From contig JALGZK010000017.1 of NCBI GenBank assembly GCA_025774935.1, positions 7,798 to 71,797 on the forward strand: a stretch of DNA of 64,000 bases. Direction: 5' to 3'. The notes under the pieces were generated by a model. That model made no database searches, was not told the DNA's origin, and worked only from the letters and a program-made list of their open reading frames with translations. Made by a program: the position numbers and the translations under genes. The stretch is from a bacterium (lineage in GTDB: Bacteria > Joyebacterota > Joyebacteria > Joyebacterales > Joyebacteraceae). Below are positions 1-6,336 of the stretch, one piece after another. Each line of letters starts with the position of its first letter. Within the stretch, counting starts at the first letter, position 1.

Positions 1-174
1 CCCGCCTTTCTGGCCCCCGTGTCAGCCACAGGGCTCGAGTTCTCCCCGCGTGTCGGTGGTCACGAGGAGCGCAATCTCGAAGGGACCTTCCGGCCGTTCC
101 ACGCGCTCGGTCGTAGCGCAGCCGGCCGCGACGAGGACCGCCAGCACCACGATGAGTCCCCAACGGTTGACCAA
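1..174 (-). CDS. 5' part of a lipoprotein resembling 5'-nucleotidase/metallophosphatase; in-frame TGA, possible selenoprotein
   Basis: The gene runs off the left edge, so only 58 codons are visible. I chose the TTG at 174-172 because a GGAGGTGA Shine-Dalgarno (SD) sequence lies six bases upstream. The product starts with a lipoprotein signal (hydrophobic run ending LVAAGC) and continues TTDTRGELEPCG, then TGA at 24-22, then HGGQKGG. From memory, bacterial metallophosphatase lipoproteins carry a D-x-R/H-G...EPCGC...GG pattern with cysteine exactly where this TGA falls, and the same frame stays protein-like to position 1. Sec at this site is therefore plausible. A genuine stop, a pseudogene or a base error cannot be excluded, because the place for a SECIS hairpin lies outside the window. 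Confidence 0.55.
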
Positions 175-242
175 GGCCTTCACCTCCCTCGATTCCGCAA
201 CTTCGTAAGCTGCATGTGGTTAGACACGTGTGCTACGTGAAC

Positions 243-271
243 ATAATAACACGCACCTGAAAGGGGCGCAA
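243..271 (-). promoter_or_regulatory. Sigma70-type promoter for the lipoprotein gene
   Basis: On the minus strand TTGCGC (271-266) is followed after 17 bases by TATTAT (248-243), about 70 bases upstream of the TTG start at 174. The region between it and the terminator at 401-435 holds nothing else I recognise. Confidence 0.5.
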
Positions 272-400
272 GGTGCATCAAACGGGCCGGATACGGGGAC
301 GGAACGCACGAAACCGATGTCGGCGGAACCGGGAGCAGGCGCCGGGCCGACATGACGGGACCGCCCGTTCCGGGGAGGGCGCCGCCTTGGGCACAGCACA

Positions 401-435
401 CAAAGAAAAACGGGTGGCGCGCAATGCGCCACCCG
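401..435 (-). terminator. Rho-independent terminator of the secreted protein gene 456-1061
   Basis: Perfect 10-bp stem GCGCCACCCG complement (arms 411-420 and 426-435) with a 5-base loop, followed on the minus strand by TTTTTCTTT. It starts about 20 bases after the stop codon. Confidence 0.9.
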
Positions 436-455
436 CTCTCTGGAATGTACTCGTG

Positions 456-1061
456 CTACCGGTACAGGCTCTTGATCGAGCCCCACGTGGCATCCTCGAC
501 CGGCACCGGCGGGACGCAGTCGCCGTCCAGCGGGGGCATGCAGAGGCCGAAGTTACCGGCGTGGCCGTGCGAGTCGATCGACGCGACGCACCACTCGTCG
601 AGCAGGTTCTGGCAGTCCGCGCCGACGGGGCCGTCAACGTCGTGCGCCAGAATCGTGATCGTGCCGGGCGTACCGAGGTACAGGTACGTGACCACCGCAG
701 CGACCAGGACGCCGTTGGCATCCGGGAACTGGCAGTTGGCGCCAGCCGTGATCGCCCAGCCGGGGGCGACTTCGACATCGCCGAAGTCCAGGCCACCGAG
801 CAGGTTCGTCTGGGCGAGCTTGAAGCCGCCGAACGTACGGTCGAACTTGAAGGCAGCGCCGAGCATGCCGCCACCAACGCCGAACTGGTCGAAGCAGACG
901 TAGACGTCGACGGTCGCGTTCGGGGCCGGACAGACTTCGTTCACGACGTCGTTGCCGGTGTCCATGTCGGCGTCGAGGAAGATCGCCAGGTTCGGGTTAT
1001 CATCGGCGAAAGCCGTCGCCGCGAAAGCCAGAACCATCACAACAATCATGAGCCTCTTCAC
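456..1061 (-). CDS. Secreted beta-sandwich protein, family A copy 1, with conserved C-terminal motif
   Basis: 201 aa. The GTG at 1061 has a GGAGG nine bases upstream and gives a clean signal peptide (KRLMIVVMVLAFAATAFA). The mature part is rich in alternating hydrophobic/polar segments and glycine (GGGMLGAAFKFDR, LLGGLDFGDVE, TYLYLGTPGTITI), which I read as a cohesin-like or Ig-like beta-sandwich; this is a fold guess only. Six or so cysteines suggest disulfides outside the cytoplasm. It ends PVEDATWGSIKSLYR, a motif shared with five other secreted proteins here, including two of a different family. Its own promoter and terminator show it is a single-gene unit. Function unknown. Confidence 0.85.
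   Translation of the reverse strand: MKRLMIVVMVLAFAATAFADDNPNLAIFLDADMDTGNDVVNEVCPAPNATVDVYVCFDQFGVGGGMLGAAFKFDRTFGGFKLAQTNLLGGLDFGDVEVAPGWAITAGANCQFPDANGVLVAAVVTYLYLGTPGTITILAHDVDGPVGADCQNLLDEWCVASIDSHGHAGNFGLCMPPLDGDCVPPVPVEDATWGSIKSLYR
711..873. repeat. Near-identical DNA block shared with 1694-1856 (tandem gene duplication)
   Basis: Aligned by eye, 711-873 and the block 983 bases further on differ at about nine positions, mostly third-codon changes. The equivalent parts of 2238-2855 and 4108-4665 are recognisably related but more diverged. This marks a recent duplication or gene conversion between copies 1 and 2 of family A. Confidence 0.8.
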
Positions 1062-1126
1062 GATCTCAAACCTCCGTGCTGAAGGAACAGCCGAAACCAC
1101 ACCAATCGTCAAGCTGCAAGGTCGTC

Positions 1127-1140
1127 GATCACCTCCTCCT
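1127..1140 (-). promoter_or_regulatory. Extra SD-like element in the leader of copy 1
   Basis: AGGAGGAGGTGATC on the minus strand, about 66 bases before the GTG start and additional to the real SD. Equivalent elements stand 66-95 bases ahead of four other secreted-protein genes in this window. Confidence 0.45.
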
Positions 1141-1220
1141 GCTCATCTACATGACAGAGTGTCTCTCGGATGCCAGACGCTCCGAGCGTCAACGCTCCTC
1201 ACACTTTCGCACCTGACCTT

Positions 1221-1249
1221 AGTATAGCACAAGACCTTGGGTTTTGGAA
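1221..1249 (-). promoter_or_regulatory. Sigma70-type promoter for 456-1061
   Basis: TTCCAA (1249-1244), 17-base spacer, TATACT (1226-1221) on the minus strand, in an AT-richer patch. It predicts a leader of about 150 bases. Confidence 0.65.
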
Positions 1250-1383
1250 GAGTTTTTTGTGGCGCTTGGGCGCTCTGCACAGAAGAGACACGAGCGACTC
1301 ACTGTGAGGCGTCAGACGGGACGTGGCACGGGTTCCAGGGAGCGTCCGCGATATTGGATGAATACAGGTAACTAGAACTGAAG

Positions 1384-1414
1384 AGGGGGCGGAGCCCGTC
1401 AGGCTCCTCCCCCT
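1384..1414 (-). terminator. Terminator-like hairpin after family A copy 2
   Basis: Arms 1385-1396 and 1402-1413 pair as GGGGGAGGAGCC with GGCTCCGCCCCC (one mismatch); a short T-containing tract (TCTTCAGTT) follows on the minus strand. It sits 25 bases after the stop codon. Confidence 0.65.
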
Positions 1415-1438
1415 CCGCAACGCTCTCGTGATTCAGAC

Positions 1439-2044
1439 CTACCTGTAGAGGGCCTTGATCGTCCCCCAACTCCGGTCCTCGACCGGCACCGCGGGCACGC
1501 AGTCGCCGTCCGGAGGAGGCATGCAGACGCCGAAGTTGCCGGCGAATCCGTGCGAGTCGAGCGACGCGATGCACCAGTCATCCAGGAGGTTGTCGCAGTC
1601 CGCGCCGACGTGACCGTCGACGTCGTGCGCCAGGATCTGGACGATGCCGGGCGTGCCGAGATACAGGTACTGAACCGAGGCAGCCACCACGACGCCGTTG
1701 GCATCCGGGAACTGGCAGTTGGCGCCGGCCGTGATCGCCCAACCGGGGGCGACTTCGACGTCGCCGAAGTCCAGACCGCCGAGGAGGTTCGTCTGGGCGA
1801 GCTTGAAGCCGGCGAACGTACGGTCGAACTTGAAGGCGGCGCCGAGCATCCCGCCGCCGCCACCGAACTGGTCGAAGCAGACGTAGACCATGATCGTCTC
1901 GTTCGGGTTCGGACAGACCTCGTTCACGACGTCGTTGCCCGTGTCCATGTCGGCATCGAGGAAAATCGCCAACTGCGGGTTCTGATCGGCGAGCGCCGTC
2001 ACCGCCAGCAGCAATACGAGCAGAACTGTGACCAGCTGTCTCAC
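1439..2044 (-). CDS. Secreted beta-sandwich protein, family A copy 2
   Basis: 201 aa, the same length as copy 1 and nearly identical over its middle. The GTG at 2044 follows GGGAGGAG by eight bases; GTG codons further upstream would spoil the signal peptide (RQLVTVLLVLLLAVTALA). The mature domain shares LAIFLDADMDTGNDVVNEVC and YLYLGTPG with copy 1. It ends PVEDRSWGTIKALYR. No convincing promoter lies directly upstream, so it may be read with copy 3 or from a promoter I cannot see. Function unknown. Confidence 0.85.
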   Translation of the reverse strand: MRQLVTVLLVLLLAVTALADQNPQLAIFLDADMDTGNDVVNEVCPNPNETIMVYVCFDQFGGGGGMLGAAFKFDRTFAGFKLAQTNLLGGLDFGDVEVAPGWAITAGANCQFPDANGVVVAASVQYLYLGTPGIVQILAHDVDGHVGADCDNLLDDWCIASLDSHGFAGNFGVCMPPPDGDCVPAVPVEDRSWGTIKALYR

Positions 2045-2169
2045 GCTCACACTCCTCCCTTCTCGCTCCCTCGCCTGGTTACCTCGCCACCCATCGGGGA
2101 CCCGGCATCCCGCAATCACCACCGCCGTTGCCGCGGTGCCTCACGTTCGCCGGGCCCTGAGATGGCGAA

Positions 2170-2198
2170 GGGGGCGGCGCCGACTGCGCTCCGCCCCC
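2170..2198 (-). terminator. GC-rich hairpin after family A copy 3
   Basis: GGGGGCGG (2170-2177) pairs with CCGCCCCC (2191-2198). It stands about 40 bases beyond the stop of 2238-2855. The T-tract is poor (TTCGCC), so termination may be partial. Confidence 0.5.
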
Positions 2199-2237
2199 AT
2201 TGCCACAACGTATTCACTACCCGGTATTAGCAGTAGC

Positions 2238-2855
2238 TTACCGGTACAGAGACTTGATGGCACCCCAGGTCGCGTCCTCGACCGGGCTGATCGGCTCGCA
2301 GTCGCCCGAGGGCGGAGCCATGCAGACGCCGAAGTGGCCGTCAAACTGGTGCGAGACCGTCGACGGGACGCACCACGTGTCGAGGAGGTTGTCGCAGTCG
2401 GAGCCGACAGGACCGTCGACCGGGTGCGCGAGGATCGTGATGGTGCCGGGCACGCCGAGGTACAGGTACGACACCGACGCGGCAATCACGATGCCGGTGG
2501 CGTCCGGGAACACGCAGTTCGCGCCGGCCGTGATGGCCCAGCCACCAGCCTCGACATCACCAAAGTCGAGTCCGCCGAGCAGGTTCGTCTGGGCGAGCTT
2601 GAACCCACCGAACGTGCGCTCGAACATGAAGGCAGCGCCGAGCATGCCGCCGCCAACTCCGTCGCCAGCCGGTCCGAACCTGTCAAAGCAGACGTAGACG
2701 TCAAACGCCGCGTTCGGAGGCGGGCAGATCTGCGTCACGGGCGCCGTACCCGTATCGTTGTCGGAGTCGAGGAAGATCGCGAGGTACGGGTTCTGGTCTG
2801 CGAGCGCCGGGAGGGCGAACGCGAGCACCAGGAGAACAATCAGCAACTTCTTCAT
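2238..2855 (-). CDS. Secreted beta-sandwich protein, family A copy 3
   Basis: 205 aa. The ATG at 2855 has GGAGG seven bases upstream and gives a classical signal peptide (KKLLIVLLVLAFALPALA). The mature domain follows copies 1 and 2 (LGAAFMFERTFGGFKLAQTN, GLDFGDVEAGGWAITAGANC) with a small insertion GPAGDGVGG near residue 70. It ends PVEDATWGAIKSLYR. The leader carries an SD-like element at 2927-2940. Function unknown; a structural or adhesive surface role is a guess from the fold-like pattern. Confidence 0.85.
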   Translation of the reverse strand: MKKLLIVLLVLAFALPALADQNPYLAIFLDSDNDTGTAPVTQICPPPNAAFDVYVCFDRFGPAGDGVGGGMLGAAFMFERTFGGFKLAQTNLLGGLDFGDVEAGGWAITAGANCVFPDATGIVIAASVSYLYLGVPGTITILAHPVDGPVGSDCDNLLDTWCVPSTVSHQFDGHFGVCMAPPSGDCEPISPVEDATWGAIKSLYR

Positions 2856-2926
2856 CGTAGTCCCTCCGTTTCGCACGGAACGGTCATCTTCTCAAGCAGC
2901 TCCACAAGTGGTAAGTAGATGCTCTG

Positions 2927-2940
2927 GCATCACCTCCCCC
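2927..2940 (-). promoter_or_regulatory. Extra SD-like element in the leader of copy 3
   Basis: GGGGGAGGTGATGC on the minus strand about 75 bases before the ATG, followed by a small GATGC/GCATC hairpin. Confidence 0.4.
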
Positions 2941-3053
2941 AGTGGACGTCGGACAAATTCGTTCCATCAAAAGCCTGAGTCGGGAAATAGAACGAAAGCG
3001 CCGTACACCCTCAACGCCACACACCCACGTCCGTGCAACCGGCCAGAACCTCG

Positions 3054-3626
3054 CTACGGAGCTGCGTGTCCGTAGTGAGCCGAGAACAGGATGAAGTCCT
3101 GCAGGCCGATCGCACCGCCGCTCCAGTTGTAGTCGCTGCGGCCGACAACGAGGCCATAATCACCCGAGAACTCGATGAAGTCCTGGAGGTTCAGCCAGTT
3201 GTTGACATCCACGAACAGATCGAACGTCTTGCAGTCCAGGTCGTCACTGTCGTTCAGAACGACCGTATAGATCTGCGCGCCGATCGTGACACCGGGCGTG
3301 GCAATGCTCTCGTCACCAACGACCGTGAAGCGGATCTCGCCATTAGCGTCGGTCTCCGCGTCCACGTTCGCAAACGTGACGTCGCCACCGGTCACCGTGA
3401 AGAAGAAGCTGTTGTACGGAATCCCCTCGATCGGGGTCGTGTCAGCCCTCTTCGCGGTAACAGTGATGTACTCGAAGGCCGGGCCATCGCCAGCAGGGCA
3501 CGTCGTCATACCGAGATCAGGACCGAGATCGCAAGTCGAGAGATCGGGGTCCGGGATTCCGGCGTTAGCGACGCCCGCCGCGAGGACCAGCAGTCCTGCG
3601 AGCACACCGGCAAGCGTTCTTGACAT
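3054..3626 (-). CDS. Secreted protein with C-terminal dockerin-like repeats
   Basis: 190 aa. The ATG at 3626 follows a perfect AAGGAGGT. Residues 1-22 form a signal peptide. The middle looks like an Ig-like or carboxypeptidase-regulatory-like beta domain (residues about 45-130). The C-terminus has two related segments, VDVNNWLNLQDFIEFSGDYG and a second with IGLQDFILFSAHYG, which resemble the paired loops of type I dockerins or the similar calcium-binding repeats often found at the ends of secreted proteins in candidate phyla. It does not carry the LYR-type C-terminal motif of its neighbours. A cohesin-like partner is conceivable, since the neighbouring family A domains look cohesin-like, but this is unproven. 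Confidence 0.8.
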   Translation of the reverse strand: MSRTLAGVLAGLLVLAAGVANAGIPDPDLSTCDLGPDLGMTTCPAGDGPAFEYITVTAKRADTTPIEGIPYNSFFFTVTGGDVTFANVDAETDANGEIRFTVVGDESIATPGVTIGAQIYTVVLNDSDDLDCKTFDLFVDVNNWLNLQDFIEFSGDYGLVVGRSDYNWSGGAIGLQDFILFSAHYGHAAP

Positions 3627-3721
3627 TTTCCTACCTCCTTACAGACAACTCAGACGCTCTGGGATCGCGCTGATGCCCGCGGGTCCACGAGAGACCCGTC
3701 AGGAACATACTCTGCTGCGTC

Positions 3722-3734
3722 GGACCTCCTTTCC
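3722..3734 (-). promoter_or_regulatory. Extra SD-like element in the leader of the dockerin-like gene
   Basis: GGAAAGGAGGTCC on the minus strand, about 95 bases before the ATG and distinct from the AAGGAGGT that serves the start. Confidence 0.45.
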
Positions 3735-3792
3735 ATGTTAGATGTCCGGTCGCTTTGTGGTGTCCTCTGTCTCAAGGCCACCTTCACGGAGC

Positions 3793-3822
3793 ATTATAGC
3801 ACAGCTTCCCTGTGTTTTGCAA
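3793..3822 (-). promoter_or_regulatory. Sigma70-type promoter for 3054-3626
   Basis: TTGCAA (3822-3817), 18-base spacer, perfect TATAAT (3798-3793) on the minus strand; leader of about 160 bases. Confidence 0.75.
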
Positions 3823-3948
3823 GGGGAATCCGACACCACAAAACCCGCAACCGCCTGACAGCCGGGGCTTTGAGGCCTCATGTGAGTGGTTCCCCCCTGG
3901 TGGTCTGCAAGAACTGAGCCCGTGGGTCTATTCGTTGCTCAAAGTGGC

Positions 3949-3991
3949 AAAAACGGGCTCGCCCGCTGGTATCGGTGGGGGGGCGAGCCCG
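3949..3991 (-). terminator. Rho-independent terminator of 4108-4665
   Basis: Perfect stem GGGCTCGCCC/GGGCGAGCCC (arms 3955-3964 and 3981-3990) followed on the minus strand by GTTTTTG. It lies about 115 bases after the stop codon. Confidence 0.85.
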
Positions 3992-4107
3992 AATTCGACA
4001 CCTCACAAAGGTATTATACGATACCCCGCCCGGCCGCGCAAGAGAAATCCGATGACGATTTCGTGCGACAGGTGACGCACATGGCGTCCGCGGAACTACG
4101 TCCGGTC

Positions 4108-4665
4108 CTACCTATACAGACCCTTGATCCCGCTCCAGGTTGAAGCCTCGACCGGGCTCGAGGGCGCGTCGGTGCCCACGCCGAAGTTACTGAAGACGGT
4201 GGCCGTGTCGAGCAGGTTGTCGCAGTCGGAGATCACGAGCCCGTCGACGGGATGCTCCACGATCGTGATGGTGCCGGGCGTCCCCAGGTACAGGTACTGC
4301 ACAGTCGCTAGCATCAGGTATCCGTTGGCATCCGGGAACTGGCACTCGGCCCCGGCCGTGATCGCCCAGCCGCCGGCCTCAACGTCGCCGAAGTCCAGGC
4401 CCGGAAGGAGATTCGTCTGGGCCAGCTTGAACCCGCCGAACGTACGCTCGAACAGGAACGCTGCGCCGAGCGCTCCCCCGCCCGGTCCGAAGTTCTTCGC
4501 GACGACGTACACGTCGATCGTTCCGTTCGGAGCCGGATCGAGCCTGTTGTTCTCAGGCGGCGGCGGGTTGTTCGAGTCGCACCCGATCATGATGTTCGGG
4601 TTCTCGTCCGCCATCGCCGCGGTCGCGATGAACGCGACCAGCACTGCAGCCACCATGAACCTCAT
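4108..4665 (-). CDS. Secreted beta-sandwich protein, family A copy 4 (diverged)
   Basis: 185 aa, shorter than the other copies: the acidic N-terminal part is replaced by GCDSNNPPPPENN and the cysteine-rich part before the C-terminus is reduced. The ATG at 4665 has GGAGGG about ten bases upstream. Signal peptide FMVAAVLVAFIATAAMA. The core (LGAAFLFERTFGGFKLAQTN, YLYLGTPGTITI) is clearly family A. It ends PVEASTWSGIKGLYR. A weak TATAGA box lies near 4790, just past the tRNA, so it may also be reached by read-through. Function unknown. Confidence 0.85.
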   Translation of the reverse strand: MRFMVAAVLVAFIATAAMADENPNIMIGCDSNNPPPPENNRLDPAPNGTIDVYVVAKNFGPGGGALGAAFLFERTFGGFKLAQTNLLPGLDFGDVEAGGWAITAGAECQFPDANGYLMLATVQYLYLGTPGTITIVEHPVDGLVISDCDNLLDTATVFSNFGVGTDAPSSPVEASTWSGIKGLYR

Positions 4666-4752
4666 TGTGTTCCCCTCCCTCCAACGAGGTTGTGATCATC
4701 AACTCATCGCATTCGAGTGCTCTACAAACATCGCAGATGGTCGGTTCGTTCC

Positions 4753-4764
4753 TCACCTCCTTGG
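4753..4764 (-). promoter_or_regulatory. Extra SD-like element in the leader of copy 4
   Basis: CCAAGGAGGTGA on the minus strand, about 87 bases before the ATG. Confidence 0.45.
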
Positions 4765-4835
4765 CCCCAACCACTTCCCGTTCGTTCTCTCTCGCTCTAT
4801 AGGACGTGACAGTCCGGTCGACCTTCAAGCGTCTT

Positions 4836-4912
4836 TGGTGGGCGAAACAGGACTCGAACCTGTGGCCCCCTGCGTGTAAGGCAGGTGCTCTAGCCAACTG
4901 AGCTATTCGCCC
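4836..4912 (-). tRNA. tRNA-Val (anticodon TAC), CCA encoded
   Basis: 77 nt cloverleaf: acceptor GGGCGAA/TTCGCCC, D arm GCTC...GAGC, anticodon stem CCTGC/GCAGG with loop CTTACAC, T arm ACAGG-TTCGAGT-CCTGT, and an encoded 3' CCA. It is the last element downstream of the mltG operon and overlaps the 3' end of the small membrane-protein gene by 23 bases. Confidence 0.95.
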
Positions 4913-5102
4913 GGTCCTCGTCCGCCCCGTCTGCCGAGCGTGCCGGCCGGCCGCCCAGCATGATCCCGAGCGGAATCGCCACGCAGTACCCGACCACGAG
5001 GAGGATCGGGGCCAGCGTGAGCGACCCGGCCGCGAGCGTGAAATAGCCGGCGGCGATCAGCAGGATCCCGCAGGCGAACACTATGAGGTTCTTGGTCGAC
5101 AT
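4890..5102 (-). CDS. Small two-helix membrane protein of unknown function
   Basis: 70 aa with two clear membrane helices (residues about 5-27 and 31-50) and a short charged tail. The last codons read through the 5' part of tRNA-Val, and the stop codon lies inside the tRNA. The start ATG at 5102 has only a weak GGGGTC upstream. It follows mltG by 76 bases on the same strand and resembles the small hydrophobic proteins often found next to such genes, but I cannot name a family. Given its length, overlap and weak SD it might be spurious; the two well-formed helices argue for it. Confidence 0.55.
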   Translation of the reverse strand: MSTKNLIVFACGILLIAAGYFTLAAGSLTLAPILLVVGYCVAIPLGIMLGGRPARSADGADEDRANSSVG

Positions 5103-5178
5103 CTAGACGACCCCGGAAGTAGCGGCCCTCGATGCCCGAGCGCCTGCCCTGCCGATTCCTGCCCGACGGTGCAACCTA

Positions 5179-6336
5179 TCAACCGCCTTCACCACTGTCA
5201 AGCGAAAACTCCCCTGTTTCCGGGCCTTTCGGGACACTCTGGCGGTTGATTCGCTCCCGAGCCCGCACGTGCTCGTTGAAGGTCCTGGTGAAGGTGTGCG
5301 TGCCATCCCCGTTGGCCACGAAGAAGAAATCGTCGCTCCCACGAAGCGGATAGAGCGCGGCTTCGATCGACGCGCGTCCGGGATTCGAGATCGGGCCGGG
5401 CGGGAGTCCCGTGTTCCGGTAGGTGTTGTACGGAGACTCCGCCCTGAGATCCCCGTAGTAGAGCTTCCTGCGGTAGTTCCCCGTCGCGTACCTGACGGTC
5501 GGGTCCGCCTCGAGCCGCCACCCGCTCTCGAGCCGGTTGTGATAGACCGCCGAGATCCGGCTGCGCTCCCTGTCAAACATCGCCTCCGCCTCGATGATCG
5601 ACGCCAGGGTGAGGACCTCGAGTTCGCTCATGCCCAGGCTCTCAGCGCGTGCCGCCCTCCGTTCGTCGAAGACCCGCCGGGTCTGCGCGACCATGATCCT
5701 GATCGCGTCCCGTCCCGTTGTGTTCAGCCTCATCCTGTAGGTGTCGGGGTGCAGGTAGCCCTCTAGTGATGGTGCCGTGATGCCGAGCTCGGTGATGAAG
5801 TCGGGGTCGTGAACGAGGTCCATGAACTCGCCGGCATCGATGCCGAGCGCGCTGTCGAGGAGCGCGGCGATCTCGGCCGCCCGGTAGCCTTCGGGAATCG
5901 TCAGATGCCGCCCGGCCACCTCGCCGTACCTGAGCGCCATCAGCACGTCGAGCTCCGAGAACTGGGGACCGAACTCGTACGCGCCTGCCTGGAGTCTGTC
6001 GGTGAACCTGAACACGCGCGCGGCCAGGACGAACTTGCCCGCGTCGCCCACGAGACCCGCGTCCTCGAGGATGCCCGCGATCTCCCGGACGCTCGCGCCC
6101 TCGGGGACCTCCACGAGAATCCGCGCGTCCGTCTCGTGAACCGAGAGGAGCCAGTGCACCTGGCTGAAGACCGCGAGCAGGAAGAGCCCGGTGACCACCA
6201 CGGCCAGCGCGTCGCGAACGAACCAGAAGCGCCCGTAGCGTCCGCGGTGCTTGACCTCGGCGGCACGACGGCGCGCCGGTCGGCTCTCCTCTCTCCTTCT
6301 GTCGGTACCTTCCGCCAACACTGTCTCTCCGCTCAC
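5179..6336 (-). CDS. mltG: Endolytic murein transglycosylase MltG
   Basis: 385 aa. It cleaves nascent peptidoglycan strands at the inner membrane and sets glycan length. One membrane helix near residues 40-60 (DALAVVVTGLFLLAVF) follows a basic cytoplasmic N-terminus. A LysM-like segment comes next, then the YceG catalytic domain with SIIEAEA (the glutamate is the expected catalytic residue), ADPTVRYA, SPYNTYRNTGLPPGPISNPG and the terminal DDFFFVANGDGTHTF block. I place the start at the GTG whose GTGA overlaps the stop of the preceding rluD-ruvX gene, indicating translational coupling. Confidence 0.93.
   Translation of the reverse strand: MSGETVLAEGTDRRREESRPARRRAAEVKHRGRYGRFWFVRDALAVVVTGLFLLAVFSQVHWLLSVHETDARILVEVPEGASVREIAGILEDAGLVGDAGKFVLAARVFRFTDRLQAGAYEFGPQFSELDVLMALRYGEVAGRHLTIPEGYRAAEIAALLDSALGIDAGEFMDLVHDPDFITELGITAPSLEGYLHPDTYRMRLNTTGRDAIRIMVAQTRRVFDERRAARAESLGMSELEVLTLASIIEAEAMFDRERSRISAVYHNRLESGWRLEADPTVRYATGNYRRKLYYGDLRAESPYNTYRNTGLPPGPISNPGRASIEAALYPLRGSDDFFFVANGDGTHTFTRTFNEHVRARERINRQSVPKGPETGEFSLDSGEGG

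Larger units (their letters stand above)
1062..1438. other. 377-base intergenic region between family A copies 1 and 2
   Basis: It holds the promoter of copy 1 (1221-1249), its leader of roughly 150 bases with an extra SD-like element (1127-1140), and the terminator-like hairpin of copy 2 (1384-1414). I see no further gene; short open frames here have no coding character. Confidence 0.7.
3627..4107. other. 481-base intergenic region
   Basis: Contains the leader and promoter (3793-3822) of the dockerin-like gene, its SD-like leader element (3722-3734) and the terminator of 4108-4665 (3949-3991). Between 3992 and 4107 I see only an AT-containing imperfect palindrome near 4013-4026 and no gene. 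Confidence 0.7.

Noticed and set aside
19-240. Plus-strand frame at the left edge
   Set aside because: It lies opposite the minus-strand lipoprotein start, which has promoter, SD and signal peptide.
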